A stretch of DNA of 64,000 nt, taken from NCBI RefSeq assembly GCF_007004665.1, contig NZ_ML660054.1, positions 434,001-498,000 of the forward strand, read 5' to 3'. The notes under the pieces were generated by a model. The model saw nothing but the letters and a program-made list of their open reading frames with translations. It did not search any database and had not been told where the DNA came from. The stretch comes from Denitrobaculum tricleocarpae. GTDB lineage: Bacteria; Pseudomonadota; Alphaproteobacteria; Kiloniellales; Kiloniellaceae. This document shows, in pieces, positions 46,323-55,292 of the stretch (the stretch's first letter is position 1; every line of letters starts with the position of its first letter). The position numbers and the translations under genes were made by a program.

Positions 46323-47198
46323 TTAATTCTCGATATCTCTCGGCATACGTCGTCGTTCGTTTTCTTCTTTCTCCAATGCTTGCATTTCTTGCAGCTGCTT
46401 CTGGCCCTCTGGCGTTGCAAGGTATTCCTGAAATTCGCGTTTGCGATTTTCTATGACTCTCTTTTCATAAGCAAAATACTTATCCGCCAAGACTTTATCT
46501 CCAAAAATTTTATTCATATATATGTACTTAACAACGAAAACATTCAGAACAAAGTCTATTTCATGGTAATAATCAGGAGAAGCAACATAATCGCCACAAA
46601 CAAAGCCATCTATTTTTTCGAAATCTTGACGACCTAAAATCAAATAACCAGCTGCATAAGACGGAAAATCTTGACTATTATTGTAGCCACATTCTTCGGC
46701 ACGATCTAAAATACGATTTTCAAATTCGTCAATCACACCAGCATAGATTACATCAGCTTTATCAATACGCTGTGCCAATACTCGGGTACAGAGTCGCATC
46801 TCAAACGAAACTAGCTTAAGATGAAACTCTTCATTCATTTCTGGAAACGAACCATAATCACGCAAATTCTGTTCGTCCGACAAAAACACACAAGCTTCGT
46901 CGACCCAATTAAATCTATTTAAAAGATATTTGGGAATTTTTATAATTCGATCTAAATTACTATCTTGTGTATTTAAATCAACATTTGCAATAAAATCTAT
47001 AAACTCCTCGATGTTTATTTTCTTATCATTGACTGAATAAATATATTCCTCTGAGCTGAAAACTGATGTGGAAGCAATACCTGAAGCGAAGACAAATGCA
47101 AAACTCGTCAAAATGAAAACAATTTTTTCGACAGTCTTTGCGGATATTGTTATCAAGAGCGCGTAAGTATTTTCGAAAACCATTCCTAAACCGTTCAT
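46323..47198 (-). CDS. Unknown protein with signal/anchor helix and charged coiled-coil tail
   Basis: A 291-aa protein I do not recognise. Residues ~22-45 (KIVFILTSFAFVFASGIAST) form a signal peptide or signal anchor. The body has several cysteines (in ACVFLS, MRLCTRV, EECGYNN and FVCGDYV) that could pair in an oxidising compartment. The last ~45 residues are highly charged and helical (ENRKREFQEYL, then QKQLQEMQALEKEENERRR). The start could be the ATG at 47198 or one five codons later. Its DNA is much more AT-rich than the surroundings, indicating recent transfer. It is 26 bp upstream of the Hint gene in the same direction, so the two look like one cassette. Confidence 0.65.
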   Translation of the reverse strand: MNGLGMVFENTYALLITISAKTVEKIVFILTSFAFVFASGIASTSVFSSEEYIYSVNDKKINIEEFIDFIANVDLNTQDSNLDRIIKIPKYLLNRFNWVDEACVFLSDEQNLRDYGSFPEMNEEFHLKLVSFEMRLCTRVLAQRIDKADVIYAGVIDEFENRILDRAEECGYNNSQDFPSYAAGYLILGRQDFEKIDGFVCGDYVASPDYYHEIDFVLNVFVVKYIYMNKIFGDKVLADKYFAYEKRVIENRKREFQEYLATPEGQKQLQEMQALEKEENERRRMPRDIEN

Positions 47199-47325
47199 CA
47201 GAAATCCGCTTCGCTAGAGTTTATTCTGAGTTGTATAGTAAGTAAATATATTCTCCTAGCCATCAACAGAACATCTTAGCGACAACGGAATCACACCCCA
47301 CAAACGCCAAGACCTACAAACCACT

Positions 47326-48084
47326 CTAACGCCGCTTCTCCCAAAGCGCCGAGATGATCCCATGCAGGGTGTTCACCTCCTGCTCCGTCAGGTCAGCGCG
47401 CTGAAACATGTTGCGGATGTTGCGCACCATGATGGGGGTCTTCTCGGGGGGATAAAGGAAGCCGGAGTCTTCCAGGGCCTTTTCGAGCCGCTGGAAGAAG
47501 TTGATCAGTTCGCCCTTGGTGGCCGGACGGGTCGAATTGAGCACCAGCTCGCTGGCGGGTGTTTCATCGGCGGCCTGGAACCATTCGTAGCCCACCAGCA
47601 AGACGGCCTGGGCCAGATTGAGCGATGAGAAGCCAGGGTTCAGCGGCACTTCGAGGATCGTATCCGCCAGGGCGATATCGTCGTTCTTGAGACCGGCGCG
47701 CTCAGGACCGAAGAGCACACCCACTGACTGTCCCTTTGCCGAGACCGCGCGCATTCCGCCAATGGCGGCGCGGGGCGTCTCGACGACCTTGGTCATGCCG
47801 CGGGCACGCGCGGTCGTGGCGTAGACCCGCTGCAAATCGGCGACGGCTTCGCCGGTCGTGGGGAACACCTTCGCCTCTTCCAGAACCAGCGTCGCGCCCG
47901 CCGCCGAGGCCTCGGCATCCGGGTTCGGCCAACCGTCCCGCGGCGCAACCAGCCTGAGTTCCGTCAGGCCGCAATTGAGCATGGCCCGCGCGACCATGCC
48001 GATGTTCTGACCCAACTGCGGATTGACCAGGATGACGGCAGGGCCACCCTGCATAAGTGCTTCGGTTTTGTTGGTTCCGGCCAC
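47326..48084 (-). CDS. trmJ: tRNA (Cm32/Um32) ribose methyltransferase TrmJ-type (SPOUT)
   Basis: A 252-aa SPOUT/TrmH-family protein. VILVNPQLGQNIGMVARAMLNCGLTELRLVAPRDGWPN (in parts) holds motif 1 with the catalytic Asn-Arg region; GVLFGPERAGLKNDD is motif 2; and PLNPGFSSLNLAQAVLLVGYE the SAM-binding trefoil knot. The C-terminal helical tail with FFQRLEKALEDSGF is typical of TrmJ. The specific nucleoside (32) is inferred from the family. It follows cimA by 16 bp and is co-transcribed with it. Confidence 0.88.
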   Translation of the reverse strand: MAGTNKTEALMQGGPAVILVNPQLGQNIGMVARAMLNCGLTELRLVAPRDGWPNPDAEASAAGATLVLEEAKVFPTTGEAVADLQRVYATTARARGMTKVVETPRAAIGGMRAVSAKGQSVGVLFGPERAGLKNDDIALADTILEVPLNPGFSSLNLAQAVLLVGYEWFQAADETPASELVLNSTRPATKGELINFFQRLEKALEDSGFLYPPEKTPIMVRNIRNMFQRADLTEQEVNTLHGIISALWEKRR

Positions 48085-48100
48085 CGTTCGACCCCTGTCC

Positions 48101-49705
48101 TTACCGGCCGGAGGGCACCGCGGCGCCGTCCTGCATCAGCTTCCAGGTAATGCCGTCGTGCAGCGCGTTGAACGATGCATCGATGATGTTGGTGGAAACG
48201 CCGACCGTGGTCCAGCGGCGCCCCTCGCCGTCCGCGCTCTCGATCATCACCCGGGTCACGGCACCGGTGCCTGCAGCGGGCGTCAGAATACGGACCTTGA
48301 AGTCGACCAGGTGCATGTCCTCCAGGCTCGGATAGACCGGCACCAGCGCCTTGCGCAGAGCGGTATCCAGCGCGTTAACAGGGCCGTTTCCGTTGGCGAC
48401 TTCCATCTTCGGTTGTCCGGAAACCTCAAGGGTCACGGTTGCCTCGGATTCGGTCACCAGCTCATTGCGTGCGTTCCAGCGCCGGTCGTCCATGATCCGA
48501 AAGCGGTTGAGCGAAAAGTACTCCGGCACCGCGCCCAGCGCCCGTTGCGCCAGCAGTTCAAAACTCGCCTCGGCCCCGTCGTAAGCGTAGCCCTCGTACT
48601 CCCGGGCTTTGACGTGCTCGACCAGGGCGGACACCTTGGCGTCGCCGCTGTCGATGTTAATGCCGATCTCCCGCAGACGCGCAAGGATGTTCGAACGGCC
48701 CGCCTGATCGGACACGACGATATGGCGCTGATTGCCGACCAGCGCCGGATCGATATGCTCGTACGTCCGCGGATCCTTCTCCACGGCCGAAACGTGCAAC
48801 CCGCCCTTGTGCGCGAACGCGCTCTCACCCACGTAGGCAGAATTTCGCGCCGGCGCCCGGTTCAGGCGCTCATCCAGCAGGTGCGAAATGTGGGTCAGCT
48901 GCTTCAGGTTTGCATCCGACACGCCGATTTCGAAATCGGTCTTGAGCATCAGGGAGGGGATCAGAGAGACGATGTTGGCATTGCCGCAGCGCTCGCCCAG
49001 GCCGTTCAGCGTCCCCTGCACCTGACGGGCACCCGCCTTGACGGCCAGCAGCGAGTTGGCCACCGCGTTTTCCGTATCGTTGTGGCAGTGGATGCCCACA
49101 TGGGTGCCCGGGATCTCTTCGCAAACTTCCCCGACGATACGTTCAATTTCAGCCGGTAAGGTGCCGCCATTGGTGTCGCAGAGCACGACCCAGCGCGCCC
49201 CCGCGCCGTGTGCCGCCTTCAGGCAATCCATCGCAAACTGGCGATTGGACTTGTAACCATCGAAGAAGTGCTCGGCATCGAACATGGCTTCGCCCTTTCG
49301 GGTCAGGCAATGCGCCACGGACTCGCCGATCATGTCGATGTTTTCGCTTTGCGAAATCCCGAGGGCCACGTCCACATGGAAATCCCAGGCCTTGCCCACC
49401 ATACAGATGGAATCGGCCTTGGAGTTAAGGAGCGCAGACAGACCCGGATCGTTCTCCGCGCTGCGCCCTGGACGCCGTGTCATGCCGAAGGCAACGAAAC
49501 CGGCCTTTTCGAACGCAGGCGGATCCTTGAAAAAGGCATCGTCGGTCGGATTGGCGCCCGGCCAGCCCCCCTCGATGTAGTCGAGGCCAATGGCATCCAG
49601 AGCCATGGAAATGGCAATCTTGTCGGCAACTCCGAAATCAACGCCCTGAGTCTGCGCGCCATCGCGCAATGTGGAATCGAAGAGGTAGACACGATTGTCG
49701 GTCAT
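48101..49705 (-). CDS. cimA: (R)-citramalate synthase
   Basis: Condenses pyruvate and acetyl-CoA to citramalate, the threonine-independent route to isoleucine. The 534-aa protein begins VYLFDSTLRDGAQTQGVDFGVADK, the DRE-TIM metallolyase signature (RDG), and has VGIHCHNDTENAVANSLLAV and GGLHVSAVEKDP. A C-terminal LeuA regulatory domain at ~400-530 (VRILTPAAGTGAVTRVMIES in parts) provides isoleucine feedback. 2-isopropylmalate synthase is the main alternative, but the start and QTQG are characteristic of CimA. Confidence 0.92.
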   Translation of the reverse strand: MTDNRVYLFDSTLRDGAQTQGVDFGVADKIAISMALDAIGLDYIEGGWPGANPTDDAFFKDPPAFEKAGFVAFGMTRRPGRSAENDPGLSALLNSKADSICMVGKAWDFHVDVALGISQSENIDMIGESVAHCLTRKGEAMFDAEHFFDGYKSNRQFAMDCLKAAHGAGARWVVLCDTNGGTLPAEIERIVGEVCEEIPGTHVGIHCHNDTENAVANSLLAVKAGARQVQGTLNGLGERCGNANIVSLIPSLMLKTDFEIGVSDANLKQLTHISHLLDERLNRAPARNSAYVGESAFAHKGGLHVSAVEKDPRTYEHIDPALVGNQRHIVVSDQAGRSNILARLREIGINIDSGDAKVSALVEHVKAREYEGYAYDGAEASFELLAQRALGAVPEYFSLNRFRIMDDRRWNARNELVTESEATVTLEVSGQPKMEVANGNGPVNALDTALRKALVPVYPSLEDMHLVDFKVRILTPAAGTGAVTRVMIESADGEGRRWTTVGVSTNIIDASFNALHDGITWKLMQDGAAVPSGR

Positions 49706-49969
49706 TGGTCCGTCACCATGGATTGAATGCCCGCGCTATTCACCACATGGGCGGCGAAGCGTCAACTTTCGCAGCGCCAGCCTAAGGGAGACGTCTCGTC
49801 ATTTTGCGCTGCTAATGCTTGGTAATCATCTTGGTTAATGCGTCCTATCGCTTCTCAAGGTCGCACCTATCGAGACAGAGGGTCCCGATTCTGAACACGA
49901 CGGCTCGGTTATCTACATCGCTACCACCACCTCCATTGCACGCGGTCGCGAGCACGACTGGGGTCGCGT

Positions 49970-50165
49970 ACTTCAGACAATGGAGGACTATACCGCACGC
50001 TAGGCAACCGATAAGTCCCTGCAGATCGCCACTAAGCAGGCCGAGGACGCAAACCGGCAGATGCTTCCGAATCTGCTGTCCAATGCAGTCGAGTTCACAG
50101 CGAACAGCGGCGAGGTCTCTGTCGACACCCGCTTCGCCGCCGACGGCCTGGGCATTTGCGGCTCC
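49970..50165 (+). pseudogene. Fragment of a sensor histidine kinase (HATPase N-box)
   Basis: One frame reads QAEDANRQMLPNLLSNAVEFT, then SGEVSVDTRFAADGLGI, which matches the start of a histidine kinase ATPase domain (R-Q-M-L-x-N-L-L-S-N-A-x-K-F-T). The normal Lys of NAVKFT reads Glu, and neither the phosphoacceptor His box upstream nor the G boxes downstream exist. The stretch from 49706 to 49970 has no credible gene; it also holds the cimA promoter on the other strand. Confidence 0.55.
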
Positions 50166-50186
50166 AGCAAACTCGCGCCTGCCGTC

Positions 50187-50402
50187 TTAGGGCTCACACT
50201 CCGGCTCGTAGACCAGCAGATCCCCCGGCTGGCATTCGAGGATTTCGCAGATCTTGTCCAGGGTTTCGAAACGCATGCCCTTGACCTTCCCGGACTTGAG
50301 CAGGGAGATATTCTGCTCGGTAATCCCGACATGGCGTGCAAGATCCTTTGAGCGCATCTTGCGCTTGGCGAGCATGATATCGAGGGTCACAACAATCGGC
50401 AT
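50187..50402 (-). CDS. Cro/C1-type helix-turn-helix regulator (YozG-like)
   Basis: A 71-aa protein consisting of one HTH domain: SKDLARHVGITEQNISLLKSGKVKGMRFETLDKICEILECQPGDLLVYE (in parts). This is the YozG/HTH_26 type that is habitually paired with DUF2975 membrane proteins, as here: the DUF2975 gene lies 70 bp upstream on the same strand. The ATG at 50402 gives the expected short start. The pair probably forms a small regulatory unit in which the membrane protein modulates the repressor; this is inference from conserved linkage. Confidence 0.9.
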   Translation of the reverse strand: MPIVVTLDIMLAKRKMRSKDLARHVGITEQNISLLKSGKVKGMRFETLDKICEILECQPGDLLVYEPECEP

Positions 50403-50472
50403 AATCAGGCCGGTTTCTGTCCTTGTTCAACGGCAGCGACGGCAAGAGTCCGAATGCCATCCCATAACGCCT

Positions 50473-51135
50473 TCATATAAACGACCTGTTCTCGTCCGAG
50501 ATTTTCGACGCCTCGCTGAGGATTCGGCCCACCAACACGATAAGGAGCCCGATCACAATTGCAAAGGCGTCAAGTTCGCCCACACTGATGTATGCAATCA
50601 GCGCTAAATCCGGAGCACCGAAGGTCAGCGCGGCTTCTCCCGGAGCGGCGGCAACGAGGATTGTCTTCAATAGAGTGTAATCGGAGATGAAGCCCACCGG
50701 CGCGAGGAAGGTGATCATCCATCCGACCCGTCCCAGGCGCTGGGCGGAGATCTCGTTAAAGATCTCGCCGCGCCCATAGCCCCGGAACAGCTCCCGTGCC
50801 CAGTAAAGGGCAAAGAGCACCAGAACGTTGATAAGGTTCGAACTCAGGAAAATGACTGTGCGCGCCGTCAGAGAATACTTCTCCGGTGGCGGATACTTTG
50901 GTTGTCCGGCCTCGAACACCGGCGCGAACTCCGGATTGGTCTCCAGGAAGGAATAGACAAAAGTGAGCAATTTTTCATCTTCAGAGGAACCAAAAATCAG
51001 CGAATAGAGCGCGTCACCGCAATACCAGACGATAACAGCCATCCCGATAAACGTCACAATCTCTGCACCCCGCGCCCAGGAGCGTATCCGGCTCGTTGCC
51101 TGCACCCGCTCCGATAGCGTCTCTTGCATCATCAT
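50473..51135 (-). CDS. DUF2975 family membrane protein
   Basis: The first of three consecutive ATG codons at 51135 has GGAGAG about ten bases upstream and gives 220 aa; a longer frame adds a low-quality extension. Four hydrophobic helices are visible (EIVTFIGMAVIVWYCGDALY, VIFLSSNLINVLVLFALYW, MITFLAPVGFISDYTLL and AIVIGLLIVLVGRIL), and the end ...EASKISDEN matches the DUF2975 C-terminus. Function unknown; the partner HTH gene follows. Its promoter region contains an AT-rich inverted repeat. Confidence 0.88.
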   Translation of the reverse strand: MMMQETLSERVQATSRIRSWARGAEIVTFIGMAVIVWYCGDALYSLIFGSSEDEKLLTFVYSFLETNPEFAPVFEAGQPKYPPPEKYSLTARTVIFLSSNLINVLVLFALYWARELFRGYGRGEIFNEISAQRLGRVGWMITFLAPVGFISDYTLLKTILVAAAPGEAALTFGAPDLALIAYISVGELDAFAIVIGLLIVLVGRILSEASKISDENRSFI

Positions 51136-51253
51136 TAAAAGTCTCTCCAACTCGCGGCGCACCATGGGCCGCCAAAAAAATTCGCGCTTTCGTGCTTTCC
51201 AGCACGCCGTTCTTTCAGGCTCCACTCGGCAGCGCTCAAGGCACAAGAGGTCT

Positions 51254-51299
51254 ATAATTATTATTTTTCTTGTATTTTTTATCGTAAAACAATAATTAT
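51254..51299. promoter_or_regulatory. AT-rich inverted repeat between the DUF2975 and beta-barrel genes
   Basis: ATAATTATT at 51254-51262 and AATAATTAT at 51291-51299 are perfect inverted copies 28 bases apart, in a strongly AT-rich block between divergent genes. They could be paired half-operators for the HTH regulator or a promoter up-element region. Confidence 0.4.
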
Positions 51300-51352
51300 T
51301 TCTCATTCGACGAATGTATAGCGTCGTTTAACACATAGCAATGGGATCTAAA

Positions 51353-52060
51353 ATGAACTTCTTGAAGCGGGAATCCTCCCTTTCGAGCGCCGCCACTGCG
51401 GCCAAATCAGGGGCCAAATCACACTCAAGCTCGATTCTCTTGAGCCTGGCAGCTCTGTGTCTGTCGCCGGCCACGGCTTCGGCGCAAGAGGTGAAAGACA
51501 ATTGGACGGGACCTTACGTCGGCCTGACCCTTGGTTTGCAGGGAACCGCGGCGTCGATCGACAGTGATGCCAATGGCGAAGACCTGGACCTGGATGACAG
51601 CGGTGTCGCGATCGGTCTTTTGGGTGGTTACAACTTCTCGCCCTTCGGCCGTTCCGACAGCGGACAGTGGCTGATCGGCGCCGAAGTTGATGCGCAGTTT
51701 CTGGGTAGTGACGATAGTGCGAACGACTCCGTCCTGGGCACCGCGACTCTCGACAGCAGCTGGGTCGCATCGACACGCGTCCGTGCCGGCTATGCCTGGG
51801 AGTACCTGCACCTCTACGGAACTGCTGGTCTTGCTCTCTCGGATATCCACGTTGAGACCATGGGAGATGATGACGATGGTGTCCGTGCCGGTCTGGCTCT
51901 CGGGCTTGGTGCCGAATACGCAATCGACAAAAACTGGTCGGGCCGTCTCGAAGGCATCAGCTACAGCTTCGGTGAAGACGACCGCCGGATAGCGGGGTCG
52001 GAGCATGACATCGGCATCGGTGCCGCTGTGATCCGCATCGGCGTCTCGCGACGCTTTTGA
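51353..52060 (+). CDS. Outer-membrane beta-barrel protein
   Basis: A 235-aa protein (239 if the ATG at 51341 is used) with an unusually long signal peptide, hydrophobic SILLSLAALCLSPATASAQ and cleavage after ASA. The mature part alternates polar and aromatic residues in strands: WTGPYVGLTLGLQG, GVAIGLLGGYNF, WLIGAEVDAQFLG, STRVRAGYAWEYLHLYGTAGLAL and ending IRIGVSRRF with a C-terminal Phe, as needed for BAM recognition. It is an eight-strand Opa/OmpA-like porin fold of unknown function. A strong terminator follows. Confidence 0.88.
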   Translation: MNFLKRESSLSSAATAAKSGAKSHSSSILLSLAALCLSPATASAQEVKDNWTGPYVGLTLGLQGTAASIDSDANGEDLDLDDSGVAIGLLGGYNFSPFGRSDSGQWLIGAEVDAQFLGSDDSANDSVLGTATLDSSWVASTRVRAGYAWEYLHLYGTAGLALSDIHVETMGDDDDGVRAGLALGLGAEYAIDKNWSGRLEGISYSFGEDDRRIAGSEHDIGIGAAVIRIGVSRRF

Positions 52061-52088
52061 ATTCAAATACTGAAAGTCTTACCTTCAG

Positions 52089-52130
52089 GGGCGGGCGGCT
52101 TATCATTCACAGCCGCCCGCCCTTCTTCGT
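52089..52130 (+). terminator. Rho-independent terminator after the beta-barrel gene
   Basis: GGGCGGGCGGCT and AGCCGCCCGCCC form a perfect 12-bp stem with a 10-base loop, followed by TTCTTCGT, 28 bases past the stop. Confidence 0.82.
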
Positions 52131-52231
52131 GTCGTTGACGCCTTGGGACAAGATTGGAGGTTCCCTCTTTCGTCTACGCCCCATTGCTCTATTTTACGGA
52201 AATCACAAGTTGATCCGGAGCATACCGCAAC

Positions 52232-53335
52232 GTGGAAACCGAACTGCAAGCCTGTTTCGCCCCAGACTATGCGTCTGCCCGCCAGAGGTTTCTTACCCAC
52301 TGCCGGCAGCTCGGCTTGGAGGTGCGGTCATACCAGAACCCCAATTTAGGACCCGAGGGAGAGGAACTGGCGGCGGATACCGCCTGGATCGGCGATAAAG
52401 ACGCGCGGAATGTCATCGTCACCTTGTCGGCAACCCATGGTGTGGAAGGCTTCTGCGGTTCCGGCGCGCAACTGGACTGGATGCGCAACAAAGGCCCAGG
52501 GAGCCTGCCCGACGGCATTGCGATGCTGATCGTCCACGCGATCAACCCACACGGCTTCGCTTGGCTGCGCCGGGTCACCGAGGAAGGCTGCGATCTCAAC
52601 CGTAACTGGATCGACTTTGATGAACCGCACCCGGTGAACCCGGGATTCGAGGCTCTGCGAGATGTCCTTTTACCGCCAGAGCTCTCGGGCCCGCTTTTCG
52701 ATGCGGCTGAAGAAAAAATTGCGCGCTGGCGTGCCGAACACGGAGAGACGGCATTTCATGTTGCCCGCGGCGGCGGGCAATACAGCCACCCGGAAGGTAT
52801 GTTTTACGGCGGCAACGCGCCCACCTGGTCACGCCGGACGCTGGAGAGCATTATGCGCGACTACGACCTGCCGCAACGCGATCAAATCGCAATCATTGAT
52901 TACCACACGGGCCTCGGCCCCTTCGGATATGGCGAACCCATCTGCGGAAACCAACCACACACACCCGGCCATAAGCGTGCCAAGAACTGGTACGGTCAAT
53001 CCCTGACGGAGCCTGATCTCGGAACCTCCTCATCCGTGCCGAAAGTCGGACTCTCCGAGTATGGCTGGACCGGCATCGTGGGTGACATTCATACCTACGT
53101 CGCGCTTGAATATGGCACCTATAGCCCCGACGCAGGCCGCGCCGCGCTCCGTGCCGACCATTGGCTCCATGCCCGCGGAGATGTGGACTGGCAAGCAGAG
53201 GAGACCCGCGCGATCAAAAAGAGGCTCAAAAATCATTATTACCCGGGCACGCCTGACTGGCAGGAAATGGTCATTTTCCGAAGCCGTATGATTCTGCGGC
53301 AGGCCATCCAGGGCCTGATGGCAGCTAATCCATGA
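52232..53335 (+). CDS. DUF2817 protein, M14-like metallopeptidase fold
   Basis: A 367-aa protein with the DUF2817 features of a zinc carboxypeptidase-like fold: LSATHGVEGFCGSGAQLDW (HxxE-type zinc site), AINPHGFAWLRRVTEEGCDLNRNW and IDYHTGLGPFGYGEPI. GTG start at 52232. It lies 28 bp upstream of kynB in the kyn gene cluster, so it may act on a peptide or amide related to tryptophan or kynurenine catabolism; this is inferred from location only. Characterised relatives are few, and the substrate is unknown. Confidence 0.85.
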   Translation: METELQACFAPDYASARQRFLTHCRQLGLEVRSYQNPNLGPEGEELAADTAWIGDKDARNVIVTLSATHGVEGFCGSGAQLDWMRNKGPGSLPDGIAMLIVHAINPHGFAWLRRVTEEGCDLNRNWIDFDEPHPVNPGFEALRDVLLPPELSGPLFDAAEEKIARWRAEHGETAFHVARGGGQYSHPEGMFYGGNAPTWSRRTLESIMRDYDLPQRDQIAIIDYHTGLGPFGYGEPICGNQPHTPGHKRAKNWYGQSLTEPDLGTSSSVPKVGLSEYGWTGIVGDIHTYVALEYGTYSPDAGRAALRADHWLHARGDVDWQAEETRAIKKRLKNHYYPGTPDWQEMVIFRSRMILRQAIQGLMAANP

Positions 53336-53363
53336 ACTGCCACCACAGGGGTTTTTGACGCGC

Positions 53364-53996
53364 ATGAAACTCTGGGACATCACGCAACCGCTTCGACCCG
53401 GCCTCCCGGTTTGGCCCGGCGATACAGCCTACCGCGAAGAGCGGACCTGGCAGATTGACGAGAACTGTCCGGTGAACGTGTCCAAAGTCACGCTGTCAAC
53501 GCACAGCGGCACCCATGCAGACGCGCCGCTGCATTATGATCCCGCGGGCCTGCCGTCAGGCCAGGTCGACTTAAGCTTCTATCTTGGTCCCTGCGTCGTT
53601 CTGGATGTGACCGGCGCCGGGCGTGTTGTTCAGCCGACAGATATTGCGCCCGCGTTTGAGCAACCCGTGGAACGCCTTCTTCTGAAGACCTATGAGGAAA
53701 CGCCGCTGGAACAATGGGACGAGGAATTTAAGGCGGTCGCACCCGAGAGCATCGATGCACTTTCGGCGGCAGGCGTTAGACTGATCGGAACAGATACCCC
53801 GTCCCTGGACCCACAGACCTCCAAAACCATGGATGCTCACCATGCCGTCCGCCGAGCCGGGATGGCGATCCTCGAAGGTCTGGTACTCGACAACGTGCCT
53901 GAAGGCCGCTACGAACTCATCGCATTGCCGATCAAGCTTGCCAATCTGGACGCTGCGCCGGTGCGCGCCGTATTGAGAGGACCAATACCATCGTGA
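53364..53996 (+). CDS. kynB: Kynurenine formamidase (arylformamidase)
   Basis: Second step of tryptophan degradation: N-formylkynurenine to kynurenine plus formate. A 210-aa cyclase-family metal hydrolase with the ligand motif HSGTHADAPLHY near residue 49 and IGTDTPSLDPQ later, as in bacterial KynB. The ATG at 53364 is the family start (KLWDITQPLRPGLPVWPGDT); a TTG nine bases earlier is less likely. Its stop overlaps the kynU GTG by four bases. Confidence 0.95.
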   Translation: MKLWDITQPLRPGLPVWPGDTAYREERTWQIDENCPVNVSKVTLSTHSGTHADAPLHYDPAGLPSGQVDLSFYLGPCVVLDVTGAGRVVQPTDIAPAFEQPVERLLLKTYEETPLEQWDEEFKAVAPESIDALSAAGVRLIGTDTPSLDPQTSKTMDAHHAVRRAGMAILEGLVLDNVPEGRYELIALPIKLANLDAAPVRAVLRGPIPS

Positions 53997-55234
53997 GTGT
54001 TGTCACCCGAGAAGACCTGTTGGAGTGGGACCGCAACGACCCCCTTGGCCCCATGCGTGCGCAATTCCGCATCCCGGCCGGTACTATATACCTGGATGGA
54101 AACTCGCTGGGACCGATGCCGCGCACGACCCCTGAACGCGTCGCCAAAGCCGTTGAGGAAGAATGGGGCGAGGATTTAATCAGGAGCTGGAACAAACACG
54201 GCTGGATAGAGCTGCCCCAGCGCTGCGGCGCCAAGATCGCCGATCTGATCGGCGCCGCGGCACATGAGGTCGTGGTTGCCGATTCCACCTCGGTCAATCT
54301 CTTCAAGCTGCTGGCCGCCGCGCTTCGCCTGCGGCCAGACCGCAGAGTAATCCTGTCCGACACAGGAAACTTTCCGACGGATCTTTACGTCGCCCAGGGC
54401 CTGATCGAACTTCTCGACAAAGGCCATGAATTGCGTCTGGTCGAACCGGAAAAAGCATTGGAGGCAATCGACGACAGTGTCGCGCTTGTGATGCTGACGC
54501 AAACGGACTACCGCTCCGGCCGCCGTCACAATATGGCGGAGATAACGTCGAAAGCGCATGGTGTGGGCGCGCTCGTGCTCTGGGATCTGGCGCACTCGGC
54601 GGGCGCCTTCCCCGTCGACCTGCGAGGCGCAAAGGCCGATTTTGCGGTCGGCTGCGGTTACAAATACCTGAACGGCGGCCCCGGCGCGCCTGCATTTCTC
54701 TTTGTCGCCGAACAGCACCAAAATCAGGTGCGCCCACCACTTTCCGGCTGGATGGGCCATGAGGCTCCGTTCCAGTTTGACCGCGACTACCGCCCCGCGG
54801 CAGGGATCTCCAGAAATCTCTGCGGGACCCCCGCAATCCTGAGCATGACGGCGCTCGATGCGGGGCTGGACATCCTGCAGAAGGCCGGCATGACGGCGAT
54901 CCGGGAAAAGTCTGTGCGCATGACCGAGCTCTTCATCGAACTGATGGAGACACACTGCGCGGATTTCGGTTTCGAACTCTTTAGCCCAAGGGATCCGGAG
55001 ATCCGTGGCAGTCAGGTCTCCTTCAGACACCAACAGGGTTATCCGATCATGGCGGCACTGATCGAACAGGATGTCATCGGCGACTTTCGCGCGCCGGATA
55101 TATTGCGCTTCGGCTTCACGCCGCTTTATCTGCGCTACGGCGACATCTGGGACGCGGTTCAGATCCTGCGTGATATCATGACCGAAGGAAGCTGGGACCA
55201 GCCAAAGTTCCATAAACGCCAGGCGGTCACTTGA
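53993..55234 (+). CDS. kynU: Kynureninase
   Basis: PLP enzyme that cleaves kynurenine to anthranilate and alanine. The 413-aa fold-type I protein has [11 protein letters not shown] near residue 38, the PLP-binding lysine in [15 protein letters not shown] (Lys near 222), and [15 protein letters not shown] holding the ring-stacking aspartate. GTG start coupled to kynB. The kynA gene follows 31-58 bp later. The product anthranilate could feed tryptophan synthesis or quinolone-type metabolism; neither set of genes is in the window. Confidence 0.96.
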   Translation: MSVVTREDLLEWDRNDPLGPMRAQFRIPAGTIYLDGNSLGPMPRTTPERVAKAVEEEWGEDLIRSWNKHGWIELPQRCGAKIADLIGAAAHEVVVADSTSVNLFKLLAAALRLRPDRRVILSDTGNFPTDLYVAQGLIELLDKGHELRLVEPEKALEAIDDSVALVMLTQTDYRSGRRHNMAEITSKAHGVGALVLWDLAHSAGAFPVDLRGAKADFAVGCGYKYLNGGPGAPAFLFVAEQHQNQVRPPLSGWMGHEAPFQFDRDYRPAAGISRNLCGTPAILSMTALDAGLDILQKAGMTAIREKSVRMTELFIELMETHCADFGFELFSPRDPEIRGSQVSFRHQQGYPIMAALIEQDVIGDFRAPDILRFGFTPLYLRYGDIWDAVQILRDIMTEGSWDQPKFHKRQAVT

Positions 55235-55292
55235 CCAGGCCGTCACTTTAACCGCGACCCGATCCATGTCTGTTGGAAGTGAGAGGGACGAG

